Positions 49,933 to 58,803 of a stretch of 64,000 nt of DNA are shown here, in pieces. The position numbers and the translations under genes were made by a program. The first letter of the stretch is position 1; every line of letters begins with the position of its first letter. The notes under the pieces were generated by a model. The model saw only the letters and a list, made by a program, of their open reading frames with translations. It had not been told where the DNA came from and searched no databases. Source of the stretch: Azospirillum thiophilum (GTDB taxonomy: Bacteria > Pseudomonadota > Alphaproteobacteria > Azospirillales > Azospirillaceae); the NCBI RefSeq assembly GCF_001305595.1, contig NZ_CP012401.1, forward strand, positions 2,863,001 through 2,927,000, in the 5' to 3' direction.

Positions 49933-50766
49933 TCAGGAATCGGCGTCGTCGGCGGGATTCCTGCCCTCCATCAGCAGGCGCAGCGCGCGGCGTCCGCGCG
50001 ACAGGCGCGACTTCACGGTGCCGATCGAGATGCCGAGGATGTCGGCCGCCTCGTTGTATGAAATCCCTTCCAGCCCGATCAACAGCACCACCTCGCGCTG
50101 CTCGTTGGGCAGCAAGGCAAGCGCGCGGCGCAGGTCGCGCAACTCCATCCGCACGAACTGCGATCCCGGAGCGGCCCCGATGGCGGCCTGCGCCTCGGCA
50201 TCGATGTCGACCACCGGCTGGCGGCGGCGGACGCCGTTGATGTGCAGGTTGCGCAGGATGGTGAACAGCCAGGCCCGCAGATTGGTGCCTGGACGCCAGA
50301 GATGCAGGCGCGACAGCGCACGCTCCAGGCATTCCTGCACCAGATCGTCCGCCAGCGTCGCGTCGCGCACCATGGCGCGGGCAAAACGGCGAAGACGCGG
50401 GATTTCCTCCTCGATCTGACGGATCACCGCCGGGTCGGGCGGTGCGTTGGGATCGGGACGGAACTCCTCCTCCGCAGGGGCGGCTCCCTCCACAGGGGCG
50501 GCGCAACCGTCTGCATCGGTGTCGGCATCGACCGGAATGGCCTCCGCATGAGCGGTCAAATGGGTCTCCGTCTGGGCCTTGGCATCGTGCCCGCCATCGA
50601 GAACGGCGTGGCCGCTGCCGGCATCGGTGGTGTTGTGGTCAGAGATGAACGCCGGCGCGCGGTCCGAACGGGTCCGGCCGACGGCCCCGGCGCCGAAGGC
50701 TGCCGGCTCGATCCGTGCCGGGCCGCCCATTCGGTGGCTCAAGGTGGTCGCGACGTGGTTCGCCAT
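49933..50766 (-). CDS. ECF-type RNA polymerase sigma factor with acidic N-terminal extension
   Basis: A 277-residue sigma factor. The sigma-2 region (about 115-185) includes FARAMVRDATLADDLVQECLERAL and NLRAWLFTILRNLHING (in parts). The sigma-4 helix-turn-helix (about 215-270) includes LPNEQREVVLLIGLEGISYNEAADILGISIGTVKSRLSRG (in parts). An unusual extension of about 110 residues, rich in Ala, Asp, Glu and His, precedes sigma-2. ATG 50766 follows AAGGAGG by about 13 nt, and an ATG in the longer frame has no site. No anti-sigma or NepR gene is adjacent. It resembles alphaproteobacterial stress sigma factors. Confidence 0.85.
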   Translation of the reverse strand: MANHVATTLSHRMGGPARIEPAAFGAGAVGRTRSDRAPAFISDHNTTDAGSGHAVLDGGHDAKAQTETHLTAHAEAIPVDADTDADGCAAPVEGAAPAEEEFRPDPNAPPDPAVIRQIEEEIPRLRRFARAMVRDATLADDLVQECLERALSRLHLWRPGTNLRAWLFTILRNLHINGVRRRQPVVDIDAEAQAAIGAAPGSQFVRMELRDLRRALALLPNEQREVVLLIGLEGISYNEAADILGISIGTVKSRLSRGRRALRLLMEGRNPADDADS

Positions 50767-51464
50767 CGGTGAAACGATGCCTCCTTCAATGCCGTTCGCC
50801 GCGGAAACGCAGGCGACCTCATGGTCCCCCGGGCGTTGCCGGGGCCTCCGGCGCAACGGCCCAGAACAAGGAATTTCTTCCAATACCCGGGGTCGTCGAA
50901 TTTGCAGCCGATTGTCTGGCCCGATCCCTACGTAATGAGCGGGCAAACCGGCTACCAGTTGGGAAAAAGGCTAGTAGGTCATACAACGGCGACAGAGCAC
51001 CCCCAGAGTACCCCGTGTATCCCGCCGCCGTCGCCGTTCGGGTGTTGGATAAAAATACGGTCTTTCGTTATCTCTCCAACACGATTGGAGGACGCATGAC
51101 CAGAATGAAAACAAAAAGACCGAGCGACATCCGTCGATCGGTCTATGGATTTCTTATTGGTGGCGCCGGATCAAACAGTTACGGCAACGCATTACGGGGC
51201 GTTCGAATTTCCGTTTCGGTGTATGCCGACACCCCTCGCAGGCAATACCGGACACACAACGGCATCCCCCCGGCGAACTCCGATCAGCACTTGGCCACTG
51301 ACCTTTTTCCTAGGCATGACCTTTTGAAGGTCCCCGATCGATTCAAGAAAATCATACAGGGGGGGCACGTGGAAGGCCATACGACCCTTTGCGGTACAGC
51401 ATCCGGGCTGGTTATTCCGACAATCATAGGACCCAGCCACCGGATCGGGCCCCACCCTGCGCGC
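50767..51464. other. Long intergenic region upstream of the lytic transglycosylase gene
   Basis: This 698-bp region is less GC-rich than its surroundings, with AT-rich patches near 51040-51130 and 51330-51360. No open frame shows a plausible protein. It may contain a remnant of a lost gene or large regulatory leaders. I found no operator or terminator I trust. Confidence 0.4.
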
Positions 51465-52391
51465 ATGCTTGCGCTGGCCGCCGCGGTTCTGCTGCCAGGC
51501 CTGCTGGCGACCGCTCCCGCCCGGGCCGGCATCGCCGAGCAGACCGTCGCCGCGCTGGAGGCGCTGGCCGGCAAGGGCAGTTCCCGCGCCCAGTATGAAT
51601 TGGCGCAACATTACGAACGCGCGGACGGCGTGAAGGCCGATCCGCGGATGGCGCTGTCGCTCTACTGCCGGGCCGCCCGCCAGGACTATGCCGACGCCGC
51701 GCTGATGGCCGGACGCATGCACATGGCCGGGCAAGGCGGTGTCGCCAAGGATGCCGATCTCGGCCGGGCATGGCTGCGCAAGGCGGCGTCGCTGGGCAGC
51801 GAACCGGCGGAGCGGCTGGTCGGCAGCGTGACCGGCAGCGTGAAGACGCCCGACCGCTGCGAGCCGCCCGATGCCCGCTGGGGCGTGATCCGCAAGCCCC
51901 CGGCGGAGATCCGCGCCATGGTGCAGAAGATGGCGCCGACCTACGGGCTCGACCCCGAGCTGGTGCTGGCGGTGATCGCGGTGGAATCCGGATACCGCGT
52001 CGACGTGGTGTCGAACAAGAACGCCATGGGGCTGATGCAGCTGATCCCCGAGACGGCGGAGCGCTTCGGCGTCACCAACGCCTTCGACGCCGAACAGAAC
52101 CTGCGCGGCGGCATGAAGTACCTGCGCTGGCTGCTGGCCTATTTCGACGGCAACGTCACCCATGCGCTGGCCGGCTACAACGCCGGGGAAGGGGCGGTGC
52201 TGCAGTACAAGGGCGTCCCACCCTACCGCGAGACCAAGGATTACGTGGTGAAGATCCACAGCGTCTACGCGCGCACCCATCATCCCTTCAACCGCGACAT
52301 CGTTCAGTCTGCCGGCCTGGTCAGCACCGCGCGAGAGGAGGTTGCTGAGCTGTCGCTTTCGACCAGGACGCGCAGCGGCGGGAAACGGTAG
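51465..52391 (+). CDS. Lytic transglycosylase with Sel1-like repeats
   Basis: A 308-residue exported peptidoglycan-cleaving enzyme. A signal peptide (ALAAAVLLPGLLATAPARA-G) is followed by two Sel1-like TPR repeats (about 40-115: SSRAQYELAQHYERADGVKADPRMALSLYCRAA and ALMAGRMHMAGQGGVAKDADLGRAWLRKAA in parts). The SLT domain follows (140-260), with catalytic Glu in AVESGYRVDVVSNKNAMGLMQLIP and the family motifs YLRWLLAYF and ALAGYNAGEGAV. The start is uncertain. ATG 51465 has no good ribosome site, and a GTG near 51369 is an alternative. Confidence 0.85.
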   Translation: MLALAAAVLLPGLLATAPARAGIAEQTVAALEALAGKGSSRAQYELAQHYERADGVKADPRMALSLYCRAARQDYADAALMAGRMHMAGQGGVAKDADLGRAWLRKAASLGSEPAERLVGSVTGSVKTPDRCEPPDARWGVIRKPPAEIRAMVQKMAPTYGLDPELVLAVIAVESGYRVDVVSNKNAMGLMQLIPETAERFGVTNAFDAEQNLRGGMKYLRWLLAYFDGNVTHALAGYNAGEGAVLQYKGVPPYRETKDYVVKIHSVYARTHHPFNRDIVQSAGLVSTAREEVAELSLSTRTRSGGKR

Positions 52392-52591
52392 GAACGCAGG
52401 ATTGCGACTCGAAAAAAGCGACTCGGGCGACTCGGAGTGTCGCATGGTTAACACTTTGGTTATAAAATGACGATTACCCTCGGGACTCGACGGATTTCGC
52501 AAGTGCCGGTTCCCTCAGGGACGCCCGGCCGCGTCACCCGCCAGCGTCTCACCCGCAACGTTTCCCCGAACGTTTCCCGAGGACCCGCCCG

Positions 52592-52927
52592 ATGCCCATG
52601 GCTGCCGACGTCGACACCATCGAACGCACCTCAATCGTCGCCTACACGCTGATGAACGAACTGCATGACATCCTGGCCCTGCCCAAGGCCCCGGACGATG
52701 TGACGCTGGGCATCCTGATGGGCATGGCCATGTTCCTCGACGACAAGGTCGGCCCGATGCGGGCCAAGCGCCTGATGGGCGAGGCGCCGACCATCGTGTT
52801 GAAGACCGACGCCCACGTCACCGCCGACCAGACCCAGCGCATCATGCCGGTGCTGCGCGCCTTCGGCGACCATCTGAAGGAATTGCGCATGAAGGCCGAG
52901 CGTCCGGTGAACGGCGCCGTCGGCTGA
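52592..52927 (+). CDS. Conserved-looking hypothetical protein (111 aa)
   Basis: A small helical, soluble protein. It contains LMNELHDILALPKAPDDVTLGILMGMAMFLDDKVGPM and a C-terminal helix MPVLRAFGDHLKELRMKAE. ATG 52592 follows GAGGA by 10 nt. I recognise no family. It lies downstream of the lytic transglycosylase gene on the same strand with a 200-bp gap, so it probably has its own promoter. Confidence 0.6.
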   Translation: MPMAADVDTIERTSIVAYTLMNELHDILALPKAPDDVTLGILMGMAMFLDDKVGPMRAKRLMGEAPTIVLKTDAHVTADQTQRIMPVLRAFGDHLKELRMKAERPVNGAVG

Positions 52928-53067
52928 ACGTCCGCCCTGCCCGGCCAGGGGGCCGGGCCCCCTGCGCCTGCCGCTCCATCCGTGACATTATCCGATTGGA
53001 GCATCGGCCCGATCGGAGCATTGCCCCGATTGCGGGACTGTTTGTCGGCTTGACCAATAAGTGAAAT

Positions 53068-53086
53068 GGGCGGAGACTTTCCGCCC
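53068..53086. promoter_or_regulatory. Hairpin immediately before ATG 53087
   Basis: GGGCGGA and TCCGCCC form a perfect 7-bp stem with loop GACTT. The stem ends exactly one base before ATG 53087 and begins just inside ATG 53066. It would sequester the GGAG in its own left arm, so it may control which start is used. Confidence 0.4.
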
Positions 53087-53398
53087 ATGGACTGGTTCAC
53101 CGGAATCGGCATCTTCGGCATTCTGGCCGGCGTCACCATCAGTCTGGTGGTGCTGGTGGCCGTCGGATCGATCAGGCGCAGCCTGAACGAAGCCTCGGCG
53201 CGCCAGTCCCAGCAAATCCGCAAGCTGACGGAGACGGTGGTCACGCTGTCCGCGCAGCATCAGGCGGCACAGACCCGCATCCAGCAACTGACCGACGCCA
53301 ACCGCAGGCTGTCCGACGAGCTGACCGCCATCGGCGAGCGGCTGAGCGATGCCGACGCGGTCCGGCGTGCGGCCGGCACGGCAAGGCTTCTCCATTGA
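53087..53398 (+). CDS. Small membrane-anchored coiled-coil protein
   Basis: A 103-residue protein with an N-terminal membrane helix (WFTGIGIFGILAGVTISLVVLVAVGSI) and a long coiled-coil helix (RRSLNEASARQSQQIRKLTETVVTLS, QAAQTRIQQLTDANRRLSDELTAI in parts), a single-helix anchor with an extended helical stalk facing the cytoplasm or periplasm. The start is ATG 53087 or ATG 53066. A perfect hairpin separates them. I recognise no family. It overlaps the downstream methyltransferase gene by about 50 bp. Confidence 0.6.
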   Translation: MDWFTGIGIFGILAGVTISLVVLVAVGSIRRSLNEASARQSQQIRKLTETVVTLSAQHQAAQTRIQQLTDANRRLSDELTAIGERLSDADAVRRAAGTARLLH

Positions 53399-54263
53399 CC
53401 ACCCCCCGAATATCGACCTCGCCCACCTGGACGCCCATCCGGACGCATCACGCGAGCGCGACCGCTGGGCCGCCAGCGCCGATGCCTGGGACCGCTGGGC
53501 CGACCCGATGGCCGATCTGGCCGACAAGCTGAACCGCCCGCTGCTGGATGCCGCCGGCCTGACGGCGGGGGACCGGCTGCTCGACCTCGCATCGGGTGCC
53601 GGCGAGCCGGCCCTGGGCGCCGCGCGGCGTGCCGGTGCCGGCGGGCTGGTGGTGGGCAGCGACCTCGTTCCCGGCATGATGGCCGGTGCCGTCCGCCGCG
53701 CCCGTGACATTGGCGAAAGGGAGGGAGGGCCGGCGCCCGCCTTCATCGCCGCCGACATGACCGCCCTGCCCTTCGCCGATGCCGCCTTCGACCGCGTGAC
53801 CTGCCGGTTCGGCATCATGTTCGTGCCGGCGGTGGCGAGCGCGCTGCGCGAGGTGCGGCGCGTCCTGCGCCCCGGCGGCAAGGCCGCCTTCATGGTGTGG
53901 GGGCCGTGTGCCGGCAACGGTCTGTTCGCCGGGATCGGCGACGTCGTGGCCGATCATCTGGGCGAGGACGGCAGCCTCGCCCCGCTGTTCCGCTTCGCCG
54001 AACCCGGCCGGCTTTCCGCGGCGATGCGCGCCGCCGGTTTTACGGAGACGGAAGAGACCGATCTCACCCCGGTCCGCAAGGCCCCGGCCGGTCAGCCTTT
54101 CTGGCGGGCCGCCCTGGACATGAGCTTCGGCCACCGGCTGGGCGGGCTGGGCGTCGACCGGCGCACCGCGCTGGAGGCCGACATCGCCCGCCACTTCGAG
54201 GCACAGGCGGTGAATGGGGTGGTGCCGGTGCCGTCCCATGCCAGGATCGTGGTGGGCTGGTAA
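53349..54263 (+). CDS. SAM-dependent methyltransferase (class I, ubiE-like fold)
   Basis: A 304-residue class I methyltransferase. The SAM-binding block is LLDLASGAGEPALGAARR, followed by VVGSDLVPGMM, the acidic loop AADMTALPFADAAFDRVTCRFGIMF, and REVRRVLRPGGKAAFMVWG, all in the expected order. The substrate is unknown. The start at ATG 53349 is weakly supported and overlaps the upstream coiled-coil gene. It is convergent with tamB. Confidence 0.85.
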   Translation: MPTRSGVRPARQGFSIDHPPNIDLAHLDAHPDASRERDRWAASADAWDRWADPMADLADKLNRPLLDAAGLTAGDRLLDLASGAGEPALGAARRAGAGGLVVGSDLVPGMMAGAVRRARDIGEREGGPAPAFIAADMTALPFADAAFDRVTCRFGIMFVPAVASALREVRRVLRPGGKAAFMVWGPCAGNGLFAGIGDVVADHLGEDGSLAPLFRFAEPGRLSAAMRAAGFTETEETDLTPVRKAPAGQPFWRAALDMSFGHRLGGLGVDRRTALEADIARHFEAQAVNGVVPVPSHARIVVGW

Positions 54264-54316
54264 CGGCGGCGGCGCCCAGCCGGTCCCCGATACCAGCGCA
54301 ACAATCCTTACTCGCC

Positions 54317-57300
54317 TCAATAGTCCTTCTCGTAGATCAGCCCGAACTGGGTGTCGGAATTGGCACCGACCGCAGCGCTGCCCTTCAGGTTCTTGGTGAT
54401 GTCGATCTCGACCTTGGCCCGGCTCTGGTTGGCGCCGATGCCCTGCTCGACGCCGACATAGACGCGGTCGCTGACATAGCGTCCGGCCTGCACCGCGCCG
54501 CCCTTGCCGTTCTCGCCCTGGGTGAAGTCCAGACGGTCGACGCCCAGGCCGCGGCGCACCTGATCCAGGATGCCGCCCCCGCCGCCGACCCCCGCCAGCG
54601 CTGCCGCCGACTGGGCGAGCTGCACCGCCTCCGTCGCGGTCAGGTCGCCCACCGACTTGCCGAACAGCACGCCGGCCAGCACCTCGTCCTGCGGCAGGCC
54701 CTGGGGCGAGGTCAGCTGGATCTTCGGCTGGCGGGCGGTGCCGCTGACCACCACCTGCGCGGTGATGCTGTTCGCCGTCGCCTCCGCCAGCAGGTCGAGC
54801 CGCGGATCGATCGGCTGGGTGCCGTCGAAATCGAAGATGCCGCGCTTGAACTCGAAATTCTTGGCCAGCAGGTTCAGGTTGCCCTTCAGGACGGTGAAGC
54901 GGCCGGTCACCTCCGGCGCCGCGGCGGTGCCGGCGACGCGCAGATTGCCGCCCAACTCGGCTTCCAGCCCGCGGCCGCGCACGAAGATCTGGTTCGGTGC
55001 ATTCACCGTCATGTCCAGCGCCAGCACGAAGGGGGTGGCCGCCGGCGCTGCCGCTTCGGGCTGCGGCACGCGGCGGGTGCCGCCGGCGGTCGAGACCTGG
55101 GTGGTGCCGCGGGGCCGGCGGCCCTTGCCGACCTCCGTCACCTTCAGGTCGACGACGCTGGCCGGCATACGGTCGGGGATCTGGATTTCGGCACGGCGGA
55201 TGTCGACCGGGCCGGCCAGCCGGGCATTGGCGAAGCCGCCGGTCAGCGTCAGGTCGGCGCCGATCTCCGCCGTCGCCAGATCGATTTCCACCAGCCGGGC
55301 ATTGTCGGCCTTCAGCTCGATGTCCAATTGCCGGTCGGCCGGGGCGGCCGGGCGGATGACGCCGCTGGCGCTGATCGCGCCGCCGTTGCGGGTGCGGCCG
55401 CGGAAGCTCTGGATGGTGAAGACGTCGCCGTCGCCGACCAGCCGCGCCTCGATGTTGCTGATGACGGCGCCCGATGCCCGGTTCTCGTAGCGCCCGTTGG
55501 CGAGCTGGATCGAGCCGCCGAGCGACGGCTTTTCCACCGTGCCGCCGGCCCGCACGTCGAGGCGCAGGGTTCCTCGCGCCCGATCGCCCGACGCGGCGAG
55601 CAGGTCGTTCGCCAGCGACAGATCGAGATCGCCGTTCACCGCCGCCTCGATCGCCCCTTTCGCCGGCATGGCGACGGCGTAGCTGTCGGGATCCATCACC
55701 AGCGGCAACGCCGCATTGGCGGTCAGGGTGCCGGCATTCTTCGGCATGGCGACGCGGCCGGACAGTGACAGCCGGCGGTCGCGCCATTGGGCGTCCAGCG
55801 CGGCGTCGATGCCCGGCAGACCGGCCTGGGTCGTCTGCTGCGCCTTCAGCCCGGTGACGCGCAGCGTGGCGTCGGCGCGCGGGCTGCGCAGCGTACCGCC
55901 GAGCGAGGCCCGGGCGTTGGCGACGCCGTCCAGCCGCAGCCCCGAGCTGGCGAGCTTCGCCAGTGCCAGCGGCAGCCGGTCGACGGTCAGTTCCCCGCTC
56001 AGCCGGTCGCCGGTCAGGCCGAGATCGGCGGCGAGCCGGGCATTGCCCGACGACAGCCGCAGGTCCTTCACCTCATAGCGGCGGTCGGCCAGCAGGATGG
56101 TGGCCGGGGCGGTCGTCCGCAGCTCCTCGCCGGCATAGCGCGCCTGCAACCGCTCAAGGCGGATGCGTGTGGTGTCGCCCTCCCGCGCCAGCGCCCCTGC
56201 GAGGTCGAGGGAAACCGGCTGTGCGGCCCCTCCCGCTGCACTTGGCCCCATCCCGGCGGCGTTGGCCTGGAAGGTCGCCTTCGCCAGCGAACCGTCGACC
56301 GATGCGGTGACCGTCCGCAACTCGGTCCCGGAGGCGCTGCCGCCGGTCATCTCGACCCTTGCCTTGCCGCTGGGGGTGCCGAGCGCGTCGGCGACCTCGG
56401 CCCGCGCGGTCAGGCGGCGGGCGGTCAGCAGCGGTCCGCCGGCCTCCGCCCCCTGCCCCCCCACCCGCAAATTGTTGGCATCGGCGGTGAGCGTCGCCGC
56501 CTGCTTGCCGCCCTTGCCGTCGAGCACCAGGGCGAAGGTAGCCCCGCCGCCGAGCGGCATGCCCGCCAATTCCGACAGGCCGTTCAGGTTTGGCAGCGCG
56601 CCCTCCAGCCGCCCGGTGGCCAGCAGCGTATCGAGCGCCACCTGCACCTGACCGGTGATGCGGTTGCTGCCGTTGGCGACCGTCAGCCCATCCAGCCGCA
56701 GCAGTTGATCGCGCAGCGCATAGCGCCCGTCGAGCGACAGCGGCGTCTTGTCCAGGTTGGTGCGCATCGACAGCGTACCGTTCGGCGCGGCCGGCAGCCC
56801 GGCGGCGGTCGCCTGCAATTCCGTCGCGCCCAGCCGGCGGCCCTGCAGCACGAGATTGCGGGCGCTCAGCGTCGCCTGCGCCTCGATGGCGTCGAGCGGG
56901 CCGCGGGCGGTCGCCTCCAGCGTCGCCGCCCCTTCCATCGGCGTGCCGAGCGCGCCGCCCAGCGGCTCCAGCGTCGGCAGTGTCAGGGTGGTGCGGGCGT
57001 CCACCTGGTTGTTCGCCAAGGCGGCATTGCCGGTCAGCTTGCCGTTGCGGCCGTCCACCGTCAGGTCGGTCAGGCGCATGGCACCGTCGGGATCCATCCG
57101 CGCGGCCAGCGCCAGCGCCGCCTTGTCACCCAGCACCGCGTCGGCCGGTGTGCCGGTGGCGAGGCGGTCGAGCGATCCGCTCAGCTCGGCAACCAGCGTG
57201 CCGTCGGCACCGCGCCGCACCGGTCCCGACAGCGCCACGGCCCCGGCAAGCGGTCGGCCGGCCAGATCCGACAGCGGCGCGAGGTCGTCGGCGCCCACCG

Positions 57301-58687
57301 TCAGCGTCAGGTCGGCGGTCTGCCCCCAGCCGCCGATGCTGCCCTTCGCCTCGGCACGGGCGGCGGCGGCGGTCAGCGCCAGCGAGTCCAAGCCGATCTG
57401 CCCGCTGCCGGTGTCGATCCGGGCACGGGCGGTCAGCGTGGTCTCGGGGCCGGTCAGGCGCGACAGCGCCGGATCGTCGGCGGCCAAGTCGCGTAGCGTC
57501 GCGGTCATAGCGACGTTCAGCGCGTTCAACGCTCCCTCGGCCGAGCCTTCCACCACCCCTTCCCGCCAGGACAGCGGCACCAGCGGATGCAGCGCCGAGT
57601 CCGGCCCAGCCTGCACCGTCCAGCGCAGGTTCAGGCTGGTGTAGTCGGCGGCGACGTCGCCGTTCAGGGTGGCGGTCGCCGCGGCGACGCTCAGGGCCAG
57701 CGGGCGCAGGGTGATGGCGCCATTCGGCGCCCGCAGCAGGCTGGCGTTCAGCGTCGGCCCGGGACCGATCAGTGGGACGATCGTGTCCCCCGCCAGCCCG
57801 GCGATCAGCGGAGCGAAATTGCCGCCGGCCGCCAGGGTCAGGGCATGGCCTTCCGGCAGCTTCCTGATGGTCGCATCGGCGTCCAGGGTGCCGGTTGGGG
57901 CCACGGCGTCGCCGGCCAGGGCGGTAAGCTTGCCGGTCCAGTCGTCGAGCGTCCCATTCCCCTTCAGCGTCACCGCCACCGGCGGCAGGCCGGGGATCGA
58001 CAGCGCACGGGCCATGACGCCGCCGGCCGGCTCGGAGGCATCGACCGACAGGGTCAAGGCGTTCTTGTCGGGATCGAAGGCGGCGACGAGGTCGGCCTTG
58101 CCCGGCTTGTCGTCGATCCGCGCCACCGATAGGTTGGCGTCCAGCGCCCCGCCGCCGTGCGACAGCTTGGCGGCGCCGGCGATGCGCAGCACCGCCGGTT
58201 CGCCGAGCAGGGCCGGCGCCAGTTCCAGCCGCTCCACCACCAGCCGGCCCAGATCGATGTCGACCGGCAGGCTCGGCAGCAGCGGTGCGTCGGGGTCCGA
58301 CGGCGTTGCCGGCTGGGTGCTGACCGGGGCGCGGGTGACGGTGATGGAGGCGGCCTCCAACGAATCGATCCTGGCGCTGCGCAGGAACAGGGCCGACGGC
58401 GACATCACGACATGGAGCCGGTCGATGGTCAGCCAGACGCCCTGGCTGTCGGCCAGCGTGATGGTGGCGATGGTGAAGTCGGTCGGGATGCTGCCCTCGA
58501 TGGCGCCGAGCTTCAGATGCATGTCAGGCGATTCGACGGCGCCCTCGATCTTCTCACTCAGCCATTCGCGGGTGGAATCGCCGAACAGCGAAAAGGCCCG
58601 CGCAGGCTGGGAACCCGAAAGCAGGCCGGCCAGGACCATCAGGCCGACCATCAGGAAGCGAAACGCCGTCACACCATCCCCTTTCAC
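54317..58687 (-). CDS. tamB: Translocation and assembly module inner-membrane protein TamB
   Basis: A 1456-residue protein. An N-terminal anchor (FLMVGLMVLAGLLSGSQPARA) precedes a very long periplasmic stretch of short beta-strands that forms a lipid-conducting groove of the AsmA/TamB superfamily. The DUF490 TamB C-terminal domain ends LDLLAEATANSITAQVVVSG...VGANSDTQFGLIYEKDY. The first codon is GTG 58687, with a GTG at 58672 as alternative. With TamA it inserts outer-membrane proteins and may move phospholipids to the outer membrane. It lies 117 bp downstream of tamA. Confidence 0.92.
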   Translation of the reverse strand: MKGDGVTAFRFLMVGLMVLAGLLSGSQPARAFSLFGDSTREWLSEKIEGAVESPDMHLKLGAIEGSIPTDFTIATITLADSQGVWLTIDRLHVVMSPSALFLRSARIDSLEAASITVTRAPVSTQPATPSDPDAPLLPSLPVDIDLGRLVVERLELAPALLGEPAVLRIAGAAKLSHGGGALDANLSVARIDDKPGKADLVAAFDPDKNALTLSVDASEPAGGVMARALSIPGLPPVAVTLKGNGTLDDWTGKLTALAGDAVAPTGTLDADATIRKLPEGHALTLAAGGNFAPLIAGLAGDTIVPLIGPGPTLNASLLRAPNGAITLRPLALSVAAATATLNGDVAADYTSLNLRWTVQAGPDSALHPLVPLSWREGVVEGSAEGALNALNVAMTATLRDLAADDPALSRLTGPETTLTARARIDTGSGQIGLDSLALTAAAARAEAKGSIGGWGQTADLTLTVGADDLAPLSDLAGRPLAGAVALSGPVRRGADGTLVAELSGSLDRLATGTPADAVLGDKAALALAARMDPDGAMRLTDLTVDGRNGKLTGNAALANNQVDARTTLTLPTLEPLGGALGTPMEGAATLEATARGPLDAIEAQATLSARNLVLQGRRLGATELQATAAGLPAAPNGTLSMRTNLDKTPLSLDGRYALRDQLLRLDGLTVANGSNRITGQVQVALDTLLATGRLEGALPNLNGLSELAGMPLGGGATFALVLDGKGGKQAATLTADANNLRVGGQGAEAGGPLLTARRLTARAEVADALGTPSGKARVEMTGGSASGTELRTVTASVDGSLAKATFQANAAGMGPSAAGGAAQPVSLDLAGALAREGDTTRIRLERLQARYAGEELRTTAPATILLADRRYEVKDLRLSSGNARLAADLGLTGDRLSGELTVDRLPLALAKLASSGLRLDGVANARASLGGTLRSPRADATLRVTGLKAQQTTQAGLPGIDAALDAQWRDRRLSLSGRVAMPKNAGTLTANAALPLVMDPDSYAVAMPAKGAIEAAVNGDLDLSLANDLLAASGDRARGTLRLDVRAGGTVEKPSLGGSIQLANGRYENRASGAVISNIEARLVGDGDVFTIQSFRGRTRNGGAISASGVIRPAAPADRQLDIELKADNARLVEIDLATAEIGADLTLTGGFANARLAGPVDIRRAEIQIPDRMPASVVDLKVTEVGKGRRPRGTTQVSTAGGTRRVPQPEAAAPAATPFVLALDMTVNAPNQIFVRGRGLEAELGGNLRVAGTAAAPEVTGRFTVLKGNLNLLAKNFEFKRGIFDFDGTQPIDPRLDLLAEATANSITAQVVVSGTARQPKIQLTSPQGLPQDEVLAGVLFGKSVGDLTATEAVQLAQSAAALAGVGGGGGILDQVRRGLGVDRLDFTQGENGKGGAVQAGRYVSDRVYVGVEQGIGANQSRAKVEIDITKNLKGSAAVGANSDTQFGLIYEKDY

Positions 58688-58803
58688 CGGCCCCTTTCAC
58701 CGGAGCGCCAATCGTTCAACCGCAATAGACCGCCATCGTCCCGAAGGATTGGGACGAAAATGAGCCTTCCGCCCCCCTTCCAACCGGGGCGGGGCCGCAA
58801 ACC

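Noticed and set aside
52448..52463. A possible third CtrA site TTAA-N8-TTAT
   Set aside because: The spacer is 8 instead of 7 and the second half is TTAT, so it does not match the consensus used for the accepted sites.
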